DNA of 64,000 nucleotides from an uncultured Acidobacteriaceae bacterium (GCA_903904755.1 CAIVDV010000073.1:62001-126000); one strand, 5' to 3'; positions 7,456 through 16,722 are shown, counted from the first letter of the stretch. Notes: generated from the letters alone by a model not told the origin. Made by a program: numbers and translations.

Positions 7456-9267
7456 CTATCGGGTTGTGCCGAGCCCTGCGATGTAGTCGCGCCAAAGCCC
7501 CGCAAGCGCCTTCCACTGCTCCTCGGTCGGCGCTTCCTGGGTCGATTCCGTCTTGCTGATGAAATAAAGCGCCGGAATCCCGATGTGTGGCTGAGCCTGC
7601 ATATAGCTCCACCAGTCGCGGAGGGTGGTCGAGGATGCGTTGTCCGTGTCGACCGTCTGCCAGCCCGAGATGTGGGCGATGCGGGCCCGGAGCTGCATCA
7701 TCTCCGGCACATGCCGCGATCCGTACCAGATATCGTTCAGTCGGGTGAGGTCGCTCGACTCCCGGAACAGCGCATTGACGGTCTGCGTTTCCACCATGGC
7801 GTCGGGCTTGGCTGCATGGGTCTCCGAGTAGAGAATCCACTGGAACCGCCGAACCCACTCGATGCCGACAGCCGGTCCGGTCAGCGGCAGCCCCGGAACT
7901 GCGGGCGCGCCAACCCAATCCTCCTTGAAGCCGTCTACGCCAAGATCCGCCACCAGGTGCCGAATCCGCGGCCGCAGCCACGCCTCGTACCGCGGACTGC
8001 CGACATCCGCCGTGACGCACTTCCCGCCGGCGGTCACGCAGAGGTCGGCGGGCAGTCCCTCCTCATTCGCCAGCGGCACCCACAGCACGACGTGGCGTCC
8101 TTTGGCGTGCTGCGCGGCGATGAAGCCCTTCATGTCGGGCCACTTCCTCTGGTCCACCTCAAAGGTCCCGTACTGGGCCTGCCACTTGTCGTCAATCACG
8201 ATGGTCCCAAAGGGAATCTGGCGCTCTTCCAGCGTTTTGATCCACTGCTCGTAGTTGGCCTGGGTCGCCATCGTGTTGGGGGCACGGCCGAAGGGGCTGG
8301 TTTCCACCGTCTGCTCGGCCCAGCCGCAGAAGATGGGCAGGTGGTGCCAGGCCGCGTCTGATGCGGCGGCAGGCGTAGAGAACCCTTTGGCATCGAGCCA
8401 GGCAGTGTAACCCGCCAGTGCGTCGAGCGCCGAGTGGGCCGGTGCCAGCGACAGCACCGGGGACGCAAACTCCCCATCGAGCTTCCGGTAGCCCTGATAG
8501 TCCACGAAGAAGCTGGCGCCGGCATAGCGGGAGCCAGTGTATTCCAGCGCCGGGAACTGGTACTCGCCGGGTTTGGTGCCGATTCCGACGCCAAGCCACG
8601 CTCCGTCCTCATGAAAGGCCAGGAACAGTGGGGGCGGGGCGAAGATGCCCGTCATCCGCTCAGGCCGGAAGTCCTGGTCCGACTGGGCCTCGCGCCCAAC
8701 CGAGAAGCCCAGGATCTGGGGCATGGCGATGGGGAATTCGTACAGGTTGGCGTGGTTGGGGTTGGGGGCAAAGTAGTGGTCGGCGTAAATGGTTGTGTCC
8801 CAGAGGTGCCCGGGTACTGAGCCGGAACCCCAGCGATCGGAGACGCCGGAGGAGAGGAAGTAGGCGCGGCCGAGGGCGCCGTGGCCGGTGGCGAACTGCT
8901 GGAACTCAATGTGATCGGGAAGGAATCGCCAGACGAAGTGGCGGCTGGACCAGAGGGAGCTGGTCGCGGTGCAGTCTAACTCGGCGATAACCGGGGCCGC
9001 CGATGGTGTCTGGGGTGCACAGGCTACACCAGAAAGCACCTCCTCGGCAGTGGCACTGGCCAGGCCGGAGACGGCGGGAACGACGAAGATGGGTTGGCCG
9101 TCAAGGTGGATGGTGAGCCTGGGTGGCGTTCCGGCATCCAGTTGAACGGAATACGTGGCGGCCGTCAGCATGAACGGCCGCTCAGGCCGGGACTGGAGAG
9201 ATTGGGCGGAGAGGGGAAGGGCGGCAGCGGCGATGAAAAGGCTTACAAGTACGCGAAAGACGGACAT
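7456..9267 (-). CDS. Secreted glycoside hydrolase, GH31-like alpha-glycosidase
   Basis: A 603-residue exported enzyme. The signal peptide MSVFRVLVSLFIAAAALPLS ends at SAQ. An N-terminal beta-rich domain is followed by a TIM-barrel region with IVIDDKWQAQYGTFEVD, WPDMKGFIAAQHAKGRHVVL and DLGVDGFKEDWVG. The last resembles the GH31 catalytic GxDGFKxDxGE segment, with the Asp of KEDW a candidate catalytic residue. A C-terminal HIGIPALYF segment ends the barrel. Family members cleave alpha-glucosides or alpha-xylosides; GH36-like activity cannot be excluded. The ATG at 9267 follows AGGAG at 11 bases; an upstream in-frame extension of 28 codons lacks a signal sequence. The + strand composition switches from C-rich to G-rich inside this gene. 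Confidence 0.75.
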   Translation of the reverse strand: MSVFRVLVSLFIAAAALPLSAQSLQSRPERPFMLTAATYSVQLDAGTPPRLTIHLDGQPIFVVPAVSGLASATAEEVLSGVACAPQTPSAAPVIAELDCTATSSLWSSRHFVWRFLPDHIEFQQFATGHGALGRAYFLSSGVSDRWGSGSVPGHLWDTTIYADHYFAPNPNHANLYEFPIAMPQILGFSVGREAQSDQDFRPERMTGIFAPPPLFLAFHEDGAWLGVGIGTKPGEYQFPALEYTGSRYAGASFFVDYQGYRKLDGEFASPVLSLAPAHSALDALAGYTAWLDAKGFSTPAAASDAAWHHLPIFCGWAEQTVETSPFGRAPNTMATQANYEQWIKTLEERQIPFGTIVIDDKWQAQYGTFEVDQRKWPDMKGFIAAQHAKGRHVVLWVPLANEEGLPADLCVTAGGKCVTADVGSPRYEAWLRPRIRHLVADLGVDGFKEDWVGAPAVPGLPLTGPAVGIEWVRRFQWILYSETHAAKPDAMVETQTVNALFRESSDLTRLNDIWYGSRHVPEMMQLRARIAHISGWQTVDTDNASSTTLRDWWSYMQAQPHIGIPALYFISKTESTQEAPTEEQWKALAGLWRDYIAGLGTTR

Positions 9268-9728
9268 TGGATGGTGGCTCCTGCGGGACGAGGTCATGGT
9301 ACGAGCCGGGGAAGGGGGCTGTCCAACGATATTTGGTGCCGGATGCAGCACAGGCAGGGCAAGTTTGGGCCAATCTTCGTGCGGGTTTGCTAGACTGATT
9401 GCGGCGCTCCGTGCCGACGTGATTCCTCCTAAGTCTTGGGGGAGAGCGTTCAGTGCGGCCGGCGTCCTACAAAAATAGGGTGTCGAAAAGGAAGCAGAGG
9501 GCGGTCAGGCTGCTCTGGAAGCTTTCGGGGTCGTCGGGCAAGATGGACGGCTGCGGGGGCGGAACAGGGAAGAGCGGCAGGGCAGGCAAGCTCGCAGATG
9601 GCCGAATGCCTGAGTCAGGCTGACCATTCCCGGAGACAGAACAATATTGAAGCAGGCAGGCGGCCGGAGACAGCGGCGTGTTTGCGCCATTCAGGCTGAA
9701 GAGCCTGACAGGCAGAAGAAGGATTGGC
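9268..9728. other. Divergent intergenic region between the glycosidase and yajC
   Basis: About 460 bp with no supported gene. It must hold the promoters of two divergent units. If transcription begins near 9403, yajC would have a leader of roughly 320 nt. The track from 9480 contains GGAAGCAG, reminiscent of part of the SRP RNA loop, but the matching CAGG strand is missing, so I do not call an RNA gene. Confidence 0.5.
9388..9396 (+). promoter_or_regulatory. Possible extended -10 promoter for yajC-secD-secF
   Basis: TGCTAGACT matches an extended -10 (TGnTAnAnT with one change). TTGGGC lies about 20 bases upstream, too far for a good -35. It faces yajC. Based on sequence resemblance only. Confidence 0.3.
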
Positions 9729-10052
9729 GTGTTGACGACAGTTGCAGCAGTGTTCGTGGCAGGACCGGGATTCGGGCAGCGCGGCGGATTATCGCTGGCG
9801 TTACCCCTGTTGATGATCGGTGTTGTGTACTTTATGATGATCCGGCCCCAGCAGAGAAAGCAGAAGGCCTGGAACGATATGCTGTCGCAGCTGAAGGCGG
9901 GCGACAAGATCACCACGGTGGGCGGCATCCGCGGCACCATTCTCAGCCTGAAGGATGACACATTGATTGTTCGTGTTGCCCCGGACGGCATCAAGATTGA
10001 GGTTGTGAAGAGCGCCATTGCCGCCGTCACCACCCAGGAAGAAGGCAAGTAG
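9729..10052 (+). CDS. yajC: Preprotein translocase accessory subunit YajC
   Basis: YajC, 107 residues, a single-span inner-membrane protein that binds SecDF. The hydrophobic segment LSLALPLLMIGVVYFMMI is followed by the family signature RPQQRKQKAW, then GDKITTVGGIRGTI and DGIKIEVVKSAI. The GTG at 9729 has AAGGA about seven bases upstream. A GTG at 9678 would add 17 basic residues and has no better site. It leads yajC-secD-secF with a 39-bp gap to secD, the classic order, but tgt and queA are not upstream as in many bacteria. Confidence 0.9.
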   Translation: MLTTVAAVFVAGPGFGQRGGLSLALPLLMIGVVYFMMIRPQQRKQKAWNDMLSQLKAGDKITTVGGIRGTILSLKDDTLIVRVAPDGIKIEVVKSAIAAVTTQEEGK

Positions 10053-10091
10053 CCCGAGCAGGCAACTGCGAGTGGCCCAGACACGAACACC

Positions 10092-11720
10092 ATGAAGAAA
10101 AACCTGAGAAACAAGATTGCACTGATTTTCGGCATCCTGCTGGTCTTCCTCTACGGGACCTTTTTCGGCTTTGACGCTCCGAAGTTTGGAGAGAGCCTGA
10201 ACAAGCAGTTGACCGAGCACATTCACCTCGGCCTTGACCTTCGTGGCGGCGCTCACCTGATTCTTCAGGTGGTTGTGAAGGACGCGATCAACGCTGAGAC
10301 CGATAACACGGTGGCCCGGATCCAGCAGGACTTCCAGACGGCGAAGCTGACGCTGAGCAACGTGCTGAAGCCGAATCCGGATGCTCCGCAGACGATTCAG
10401 GTGACGGGCACGGATCCTGCGAAGTCGACCGAGGTTCGCGATGAGCTGACGACGCGCTTTGGCACCGAGTATGACGTGCACAGTGGCGGCGACAACAGCT
10501 GGACGCTGACGATTAAGCCGACTGTGCTGGCCGAGCTGGAGTCGAAGGCTGTGGATCAGTCGATTGAGACGATTCGCGACCGCGTGGACAAGCTGGGTGT
10601 GAGCGAGCCGGTGATTCAGAAGTACGGCCTGGGCGAGAACCAGATTCTGGTGGAGTTGCCGGGCATCGACAACCTGGATCAGGTGAAGGACATCATTCAA
10701 TCCACCTCGCGGCTGGAAGTGCATGAAGTGGCTTCGAACAGCGCGAGCGGTTTTGCAACCGAGGCTGAAGCGCTGGCGAGCGTGAACGGTGTTCTGCCTC
10801 CGGATGAGGTGATGCTGCACGGCGACAGCCAGGGATCCTCTGCCGACAACTCGGACCACATCTTTATTGTGAAGCGGGTCTCGATTGTGGGTGGCAAGGA
10901 CTTCCGCGACGCCTCAGCGATTGGCGCGAACGACATGGGCCGGCAGGGAGTGAACTTTGTGCTGACCAATGCGGGCGGGGAACGCTTCTACGACTACACC
11001 AGCACGCACGTGGGCAGCTACATGGCGATTACGCTGGGTGACCGCGTGAAGAACGTGGCTGTGATCAAGTCGGCGATTCGTGACCAGGGCCAGATTGAAG
11101 GCCAGTTCTCCAAGGACCAGATTGACGCGCTGAGCTTTACGCTGCGCACCGGCGCACTGCCGGCGACAATTCTGCCAATTGAACAGCGGACCGTGGGCGC
11201 GAGCCTGGGTGCGGACTCGATTCGCCAGGGCGTGATCGCGGCGATTGTGGGCATGGTGGCTGTTATGGCCTTCATGCTGTTCTACTACCGAGGATCGGGC
11301 ATCAACGCGGACTTGGCGTTGATTTTGAACCTGGTGATCCTGCTTGGCTTCATGGGCTTCAGCCATGCAACTCTGACGCTGCCGGGCATTGCTGGTGTGA
11401 TTCTGACGATTGGTATGGGCGTTGACTCGAACGTGCTGATATTCGAACGCATCCGGGAAGAGCTGAGGGCGGGCAAGGGATCAGCGCAGAGTGTGGAACA
11501 GGGCTTTGCTCATGCGTGGATCACGATTGTGGATACGCACGTTACGACAATTGTGTCGGCTGCGATTCTGTTCATCTTTGGCACCGGACCGGTGAAGGGC
11601 TTCGCGACAACGCTGGTCTTCGGTCTGCTGGCGAACCTGTTTACGGCTGTCTTTGTCTCCCGTGTGATTTTCGACTCACACCTGGAGAACAAGACGGTGG
11701 GAGCGAAGCTCTCGATTTAG
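10092..11720 (+). CDS. secD: Protein translocase subunit SecD
   Basis: SecD, 542 residues. It uses the proton-motive force to pull translocating proteins out of SecYEG. There is a first membrane helix at about 8-28, then HLGLDLRGGAHLIL, a large periplasmic P1 region, and a C-terminal block of five helices from about residue 375. The latter includes GADSIRQGVIAAIVGMVAV, GVILTIGMGVDSNVLIFERI and the export-family loop around AWITIVDTHVTTIV. The start ATG has only a weak ribosome site. It lies 69 bp before secF. Codons in this block favour G- and T-ending forms. Confidence 0.97.
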   Translation: MKKNLRNKIALIFGILLVFLYGTFFGFDAPKFGESLNKQLTEHIHLGLDLRGGAHLILQVVVKDAINAETDNTVARIQQDFQTAKLTLSNVLKPNPDAPQTIQVTGTDPAKSTEVRDELTTRFGTEYDVHSGGDNSWTLTIKPTVLAELESKAVDQSIETIRDRVDKLGVSEPVIQKYGLGENQILVELPGIDNLDQVKDIIQSTSRLEVHEVASNSASGFATEAEALASVNGVLPPDEVMLHGDSQGSSADNSDHIFIVKRVSIVGGKDFRDASAIGANDMGRQGVNFVLTNAGGERFYDYTSTHVGSYMAITLGDRVKNVAVIKSAIRDQGQIEGQFSKDQIDALSFTLRTGALPATILPIEQRTVGASLGADSIRQGVIAAIVGMVAVMAFMLFYYRGSGINADLALILNLVILLGFMGFSHATLTLPGIAGVILTIGMGVDSNVLIFERIREELRAGKGSAQSVEQGFAHAWITIVDTHVTTIVSAAILFIFGTGPVKGFATTLVFGLLANLFTAVFVSRVIFDSHLENKTVGAKLSI

Positions 11721-11789
11721 TGGAATTGGCAGTAAGCCGCTGGTGGCGTGAGGGGTACGCAAAATGCTCCACACGCTCAAAAGCCAGCA

Positions 11790-12767
11790 ATGGAAGGCGA
11801 AGGAATCGTGGAACTTTTTGGCAAAGTAAACATCGACTGGCTCGGGAAAAAGTGGTACTTCCTGGGCTTCTCCCTGATTTTCAGCGTGGCGGGCATCATT
11901 GCGATGAGCCTGACCTACGCAAAGACCGGCAGCCCGGTGCCTCTGGGCGTCGACTTCCGCGGCGGCACCGAGGTGCAGATTACCTTTGCGTCGGTGCCGG
12001 ACGTGAACCAGGTGCGCCAGGCCATTGACGCGGCGGGTATCAAGGACGCCAAGATTGTGGGCTATGACGCGCCGGAGAAGCATGAGTTGCTGGTGAGCCT
12101 GCCGGAGCAGACAGATGCGACGGTGGACACCGGGCGCAAGCAGATTCAGGACGCGCTGACGAACAGCTATAACAACAAGATTGTGAGCCTAAGCGTGCAG
12201 GCTGTTGGACCCACAGTGGGCAAACAGTTGGAAAAGCAGGCGGGCCTGGCGACCCTATACTCGCTGGTGGGCATGCTGATCTACCTTTGGTTCCGCTTCG
12301 AGTTGATTTATGGCGTAGCGGCGGTGGTCGCAGTCTTCCACGACACGCTGATTACGGTCGGCTTCTTTGCGCTGACCAAACAGGAAATCAGCCTGACGGT
12401 GATTGCAGCAATTCTGACCCTGGTAGGCTACTCGATGAACGACACGATTGTCGTCTTTGACCGTATCCGAGAGAACCTGCGCCTGACCCGCAAGGAGGTG
12501 CTGACGGAGGTAGTGAACCGCAGCATCAACCAGACGCTGAGCAGGACCGTGCTGACGTCAGGACTCACGTTCCTGACGGTTCTGGCGCTGTATCTGTTTG
12601 GCGGCGAGGTGCTGCACGGCTTCAGCTTTGCGCTGGTGGTGGGTATTCTGATCGGCACCTATTCGTCCATCGCTGTGGCGGCGCCAATGCTGGTGGCGTA
12701 CCAGGATTGGCGTGGAGCGAAGGGCAAGGCTGCGGTGTTGCCGGCGGCCAAGCGAACGAAGAAGTAA
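11790..12767 (+). CDS. secF: Protein translocase subunit SecF
   Basis: SecF, 325 residues, partner of SecD in the RND-like proton-driven export motor. It shows IDWLGKKWYFLGFSLIFSV, the family motif GVDFRGGTEVQITF, then five C-terminal helices with VGYSMNDTIVVFDRIRENLR. The ATG at 11790 is used; a GTG at 11808 with GAAGGA just before it (giving VELFGKVNIDWLG) is an equally plausible start and resembles the usual SecF N-terminus. It ends with a basic tail and is followed by a strong hairpin. Confidence 0.95.
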   Translation: MEGEGIVELFGKVNIDWLGKKWYFLGFSLIFSVAGIIAMSLTYAKTGSPVPLGVDFRGGTEVQITFASVPDVNQVRQAIDAAGIKDAKIVGYDAPEKHELLVSLPEQTDATVDTGRKQIQDALTNSYNNKIVSLSVQAVGPTVGKQLEKQAGLATLYSLVGMLIYLWFRFELIYGVAAVVAVFHDTLITVGFFALTKQEISLTVIAAILTLVGYSMNDTIVVFDRIRENLRLTRKEVLTEVVNRSINQTLSRTVLTSGLTFLTVLALYLFGGEVLHGFSFALVVGILIGTYSSIAVAAPMLVAYQDWRGAKGKAAVLPAAKRTKK

Positions 12768-12776
12768 ACACATGGA

Positions 12777-12800
12777 AAGACAGCCCTTCGGGGCTGTCTT
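12777..12800 (+). terminator. Hairpin after secF
   Basis: AAGACAGCCC and GGGCTGTCTT form a perfect 10-bp stem with a TTCG tetraloop, 9 bp past the secF stop. There is no long T-run, so termination strength is uncertain. Confidence 0.75.
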
Positions 12801-12993
12801 CCGGGTGATTGTGAAAACGATTAACAGGATTTTGCACCATTTCTGCACCATGTTTTGCGCGGGGGCGGGTCATCTGATATAGGTGGAAGGCACCCAAAAT
12901 TGGCCCAGAATAGAACCTGAAAAAAGCCGGGAACAAAATTCTGACCTGCGGTGTCTAAAGTGAAAGAAACCAATACGAAGTTTGAGGTCGGCC

Positions 12994-13704
12994 ATGTTTG
13001 AAGATTCAACATTTGAGTCAGGCGGAAGAATCAAGACCAAGACCGGAAGATGGATGGTCTTCACCTTCTGGCTTTGCGCCTCGGTTTTGATCGTGATGAT
13101 CATTATTCCGTTGATTAACTACGAAGCCCTGCCGCAAACCGCCATGGCCACGCTGCTGGTTGCGCCGCCGCCGCCGCCGCCGCCGCCACCGCCACCGCCG
13201 CCGGAGGTTCATGTGGTGCAGGTGAAGCCCCAGATGATCAACAATCAGCTGACGGCACCAACCAAGATCCCGAAGAACATCATGCAGGTAACGGAAAAGG
13301 AAGCTCCGGTTGCGAGCTTTGGCGTTGCGGGCATGGAAGGTCTGGGTGGTGGAAACGCGATGGGCAGCATGTTCTCTGGCGCCCCGAAGCCTGTTGTGAA
13401 GGCTGAAGCCCCGAAGAAGATTGCCATCAGCTCTGGTGTTGCAACTGGTCTGCTGCTGCAGAAGGTACAGCCGGTATATCCCGCGATTGCCAAGGCGGCG
13501 CGTGTGTCCGGTACTGTGGTTCTGCAGGCGACGATTTCCAAGTCCGGCACGATTGAAAACCTTCGCGTAGTGAGTGGCCCGGCCATGCTGCAGCAGGCAG
13601 CGATGGACGCGGTACGCAACTGGCGCTATAAGCCGTATTTGCTGAACGGTGACCCCGTTGAAGTGGATACGCAAGTCAATGTGATCTTCAGCCTGGGCGG
13701 CTGA
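12994..13704 (+). CDS. TonB-family energy transducer
   Basis: A 236-residue TonB-like protein that would transmit ExbB/ExbD proton energy to outer-membrane receptors. There is a cytoplasmic N-terminus, a membrane helix at about 19-42, then 13 consecutive prolines at 58-70 encoded by near-pure CCG/CCA codons. A linker follows, then a C-terminal TonB domain with VQPVYPAIAKAARVSGTVVL, a GTIENLRVVSGPAMLQQAA stretch and WRYKPYLLNGDPVEV. The ATG at 12994 has GAGG eight bases upstream. It heads the tonB-exbB-exbD-exbD-TPR cluster (gap 141 bp to exbB). The Pro tract replaces the long Pro-Glu/Pro-Lys spacer of E. coli TonB. Confidence 0.93.
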   Translation: MFEDSTFESGGRIKTKTGRWMVFTFWLCASVLIVMIIIPLINYEALPQTAMATLLVAPPPPPPPPPPPPPEVHVVQVKPQMINNQLTAPTKIPKNIMQVTEKEAPVASFGVAGMEGLGGGNAMGSMFSGAPKPVVKAEAPKKIAISSGVATGLLLQKVQPVYPAIAKAARVSGTVVLQATISKSGTIENLRVVSGPAMLQQAAMDAVRNWRYKPYLLNGDPVEVDTQVNVIFSLGG

Positions 13705-13845
13705 GATACGTCCGGGTGAATCCTGCCACGGTGGGGTTCACTTCGTAAACCAATGGCCTGAATGTGTGCCCGACCCGGACGCATTCCCAGCTTGTAGCAC
13801 GGCAATAAGCAGTTCAAAACAAGACTCCCTAGGAGGAACGATTCA

Positions 13846-14580
13846 GTGATTCTCGCTCAGTTTGCACATCTCACTTCGCAGGCGGCCAACCTGGCCATGT
13901 TTGACGATCAGCCGGTTGACTTCAGCCTTTTGGGCCTTTGGGCCCACATGGGATACTTCGCCAAGGGTATCGCCGTTGTTCTGTTCATCATGTCGATCTG
14001 GTCGCTGGCCGTTATGATCGACCGTTACCTGTACTTCTCCGCAGCCCGGAAGCAGTCGCGTGAATTTGCTCCGAAGGTTGCCGGCGCGCTGAAGGACAGC
14101 AAGCTGGACGAAGCAATCAAGATTGCTGATCGCAGCAAGAAGTCCCACCTGGCTGAAGTTGTCCAGGCTGGCCTGCAGGAATTCAAGAGCGTCGGTGGCG
14201 CGGTGAACGAAGAAACAATCGCCAGCGCAGAGCGTGCTCTCGAGCGTGCGGAAGCCATCGTTCACGCGAAGCTGAAGCGGGGCCTTTCGGTTCTGGCAAC
14301 GGTCGGCGCGACTGCTCCGTTCGTTGGTCTGCTCGGTACCGTTATGGGTATCTTGAACGCCTTCCAGCAGATTGCAGTCCAGAAGAGCTCTGGTATCGGC
14401 GCGGTAGCCGGCGGTATCTCGGAAGCTCTGGTCACGACCGCATTCGGTCTGCTCGTCGCAATCCCGGCGGTTATGACCTTCAACTACTTCAGCGGTCGCG
14501 TTGAGGCCTTTGACGTTGAGATGGACAACTCCTCGAGCGAACTGGTCGACTACTTCATCAAGCAGAGCCACAAGCGCTAA
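13846..14580 (+). CDS. exbB: MotA/TolQ/ExbB proton channel protein
   Basis: A 244-residue ExbB/TolQ-family subunit with three membrane segments. The first is GYFAKGIAVVLFIMSIWSLAV at about 37-57. A cytoplasmic loop follows, then GLSVLATVGATAPFVGLLGTVMGI with the family-specific TxxxxGLLGTVxGI pattern and EALVTTAFGLLVAIPAVMTF. The start is GTG at 13846 behind a strong AGGAGG at nine bases. TolQ and ExbB are hard to separate by sequence, but linkage to tonB supports ExbB. Confidence 0.93.
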   Translation: MILAQFAHLTSQAANLAMFDDQPVDFSLLGLWAHMGYFAKGIAVVLFIMSIWSLAVMIDRYLYFSAARKQSREFAPKVAGALKDSKLDEAIKIADRSKKSHLAEVVQAGLQEFKSVGGAVNEETIASAERALERAEAIVHAKLKRGLSVLATVGATAPFVGLLGTVMGILNAFQQIAVQKSSGIGAVAGGISEALVTTAFGLLVAIPAVMTFNYFSGRVEAFDVEMDNSSSELVDYFIKQSHKR

Positions 14581-14725
14581 CATTGTGGTCCTAGCCCCAA
14601 GCTGAGCGAGTCTTGTTTCAACCGGCAGAGGGAGTATCCCTCCCCTGCCGGTCCTTCCAAGGCCAGCGATAAAGCGACGGGCACGAAGAAAGACCGATTC
14701 AATCTCAAAGGCGTGGAGCATAGAC

Positions 14726-15160
14726 ATGGGAATTTCAGTACGCAACGAAGGCGCCAAGATCAACTCCAATATCAACGTGACCCCGATGGTGGACGTGATG
14801 CTGGTGCTGTTGATCATCTTCATGGTCATCACTCCGATGCTCCAGAACAAGGTCAACATTGATCTGGCCAAGACCGACAATCCGACAGCGATGCCCGACG
14901 CGGATAAAGAAGACGCGATTGTGGTAGCGGTGACGCGTGACGGAACCTTTTATCTGGGCCAAGAGAAGATTGCACCGAGCAATCTTGGACCGACGGTACG
15001 CGACAGGCTCGCGGACAAGCCGGGCAAAGAGATTTACGTTCGTGCCGACTCACGGGCTCGGTTCCTGGACGTAGAAAACGCGATTGACGATGTCCGCACG
15101 GCGGGCGTTGACACGGTAGGCCTGTTGACGGAAAAGCGGCAGACCCCGGGAGCGCAGTAA
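14726..15160 (+). CDS. exbD: ExbD/TolR biopolymer transport protein, first copy
   Basis: A 144-residue ExbD/TolR subunit. A short cytoplasmic N-terminus leads to NVTPMVDVMLVLLIIFMVIT, which carries the Asp needed for proton transfer in this family. A periplasmic domain with IYVRADSRARFLDVENAIDD follows. GGAG lies seven bases before the ATG. It is 145 bp after exbB and 56 bp before a second exbD. The two ExbD proteins share only the membrane segment and the C-terminal fold. Confidence 0.94.
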   Translation: MGISVRNEGAKINSNINVTPMVDVMLVLLIIFMVITPMLQNKVNIDLAKTDNPTAMPDADKEDAIVVAVTRDGTFYLGQEKIAPSNLGPTVRDRLADKPGKEIYVRADSRARFLDVENAIDDVRTAGVDTVGLLTEKRQTPGAQ

Positions 15161-15216
15161 CCTGTGGGTCAAGTGCACCAGATGGACCAAGTGGGACAAA
15201 TTCAGGAGCAAATACT

Positions 15217-15654
15217 ATGGCAATGACATCGGGTAGTTCCGGCGGCATTAACTCGGATATCAACGTGACCCCGCTCATCGACGTACTGCTGGTGCTGCTG
15301 ATCATCTTCATGGTGATTGTGCCGGTAACGCCGAAGGGCCTGGATGCGCTGGTTCCTCAGCCGCCGAAGAATCCGCAGCAGCAAGACAACAGCGATCGAA
15401 CGATTGTTGTGCAGGTTATTCAGGCAGGCACATCGAACCGTGCTACCTACAAGATTAACCAGGATGATGTGAACAAGGTGGATTTGCAGGCTCGTCTGAC
15501 GACGATCTTCCAGAACCGCGCCGAGCGCATCATGTTTGTGAAGGGTGACGACGACGTGAATTTTGCTCTGGTCGCCGATGTGATCGATATCGGTCATGCG
15601 GCTGGTGTGGACCACGTTGGCATCATGACCCCGAAGATTCAGGCAGGACAATAA
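15217..15654 (+). CDS. exbD: ExbD/TolR biopolymer transport protein, second copy
   Basis: A 145-residue ExbD/TolR subunit. NVTPLIDVLLVLLIIFMVIV is the membrane helix with the conserved Asp. The periplasmic part begins with a Pro/Gln-rich stretch (PQPPKNPQQQDN) and continues with RIMFVKGDDDVNFALVADVI and AGVDHVGIMTPKI. CAGGAG is eight bases upstream of the ATG. Paired exbD genes behind exbB are frequent in Acidobacteriota (general recollection); the two may form a mixed dimer in one motor. Confidence 0.94.
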   Translation: MAMTSGSSGGINSDINVTPLIDVLLVLLIIFMVIVPVTPKGLDALVPQPPKNPQQQDNSDRTIVVQVIQAGTSNRATYKINQDDVNKVDLQARLTTIFQNRAERIMFVKGDDDVNFALVADVIDIGHAAGVDHVGIMTPKIQAGQ

Positions 15655-15832
15655 GGGCGAAGCCCTGCAATTTGTGGGGTAAGTCATACAGGACCGATCT
15701 CGCGGTGGACTGCCGCGGGACAGCCGCAGGAAAGCAAACAAAGGCCGACTGAGATGCAAGATTGGCGGCGGCCGCGCGGGGGACACCAGGCGCGATAAAC
15801 CTGGCGACGACTCGAAGGAGAAGGAAACGCAT

Positions 15833-16669
15833 ATGAATCGACTCGCACGTCTGCCGGTAGTTGCGGCTGCCCTAGTCGCCATGATGGTCCCGATGATTGG
15901 CTGCAACAAGCTTATTGCCCGTGATCATCTGAACAAGGGTGTGGAAGCCTTCAAAGCTGGCAAAATTGAGGCCGCAATCAACCAGTTCCAGCAGGCAACT
16001 CAGCAAGATCCTCAGCTGGCGGTTGCGAAGAACTACCTGGCCGCAGCTCTCTCGCAGAATGTGGTCCAGGGTCTGACTACGCCGGACAATGTGAAGACCG
16101 CAATGGATGCGATTGGCATCTACAAGCAGGTTGTAGCCGCAAATCCGAATGACGTGGTCAGTCTGAAGGGTATCGCCGCACTGTACTTCAGCATCAAGAA
16201 GATGCAGGAAGCGGAAGACTGGCAGAAGAAGGTTCTGCAGGTTGACCCGAAGGATCCGGAAGCCGCCTACACGATTGGCGTCATCGACTGGACCCAGGCC
16301 CATGAGAATGCGCTGAAGATTTTTTCGCCGGAAGGTATCACGGACGACGGCAAAGGCAACGTGAAGATGAAGAAGAATGTCTGCGAAGCGATCAAGGCGC
16401 AGAACGGTCCTCTCGTCGAAGAAGGCTTGAAGTATCTCAATCAGGCCGTTGCGAACCGTCCGAACTATGATGATGCCATGTCGTATGTGAACCTGATCTA
16501 TCGCCGCAAGGCGGACGTGGATTGCGGCAACGCTAACGACGTCGCGGCCGATGTGAAGCAGGCCGATGACTGGGCAGCCAAGGCAATGGGTATCCGCAAG
16601 GAGAACGAAGCCAAGAAGGACAAGGGCCCACAGGGCATTACGATGGATGCCAACGGGAACATGCAGTAA
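15833..16669 (+). CDS. TPR-repeat lipoprotein of the TonB/Exb cluster
   Basis: A 278-residue predicted lipoprotein. The signal peptide ends in a MIGCNK lipobox, placing Cys at about residue 24. It then has tetratricopeptide helices such as HLNKGVEAFKAGKIEAAINQ, KNYLAAALSQN and EAEDWQKKVLQVDPKDPEAA, and a later helix pair with DDAMSYVNLIYRRKADVDCG. AAGGAGAAGGAAA precedes the ATG. It follows the second exbD by 178 bp and is followed by a strong hairpin, so it likely closes the operon. A scaffold role linking the motor to envelope proteins is inferred from position. Confidence 0.85.
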   Translation: MNRLARLPVVAAALVAMMVPMIGCNKLIARDHLNKGVEAFKAGKIEAAINQFQQATQQDPQLAVAKNYLAAALSQNVVQGLTTPDNVKTAMDAIGIYKQVVAANPNDVVSLKGIAALYFSIKKMQEAEDWQKKVLQVDPKDPEAAYTIGVIDWTQAHENALKIFSPEGITDDGKGNVKMKKNVCEAIKAQNGPLVEEGLKYLNQAVANRPNYDDAMSYVNLIYRRKADVDCGNANDVAADVKQADDWAAKAMGIRKENEAKKDKGPQGITMDANGNMQ

Positions 16670-16692
16670 ATCTTCCTCAGCGTCCCGCTAGA

Positions 16693-16722
16693 AAACAGGC
16701 TCCCGTCCGCGGGGGCCTGTTT
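16693..16722 (+). terminator. Rho-independent-like hairpin after the TPR lipoprotein gene
   Basis: AAACAGGC-CCCG pairs with CGGGGGCCTGTTT around a short loop about 24 bp past the stop; it ends in TTTG rather than a long T-run. It marks the end of the tonB-exb cluster. Confidence 0.75.

Noticed and set aside
9480-9720. A possible SRP or other structured RNA upstream of yajC (GGAAGCAG, CAGGCTG)
   Set aside because: The conserved paired strands of the SRP loop are not in the right order, and I could not fold a convincing structure.
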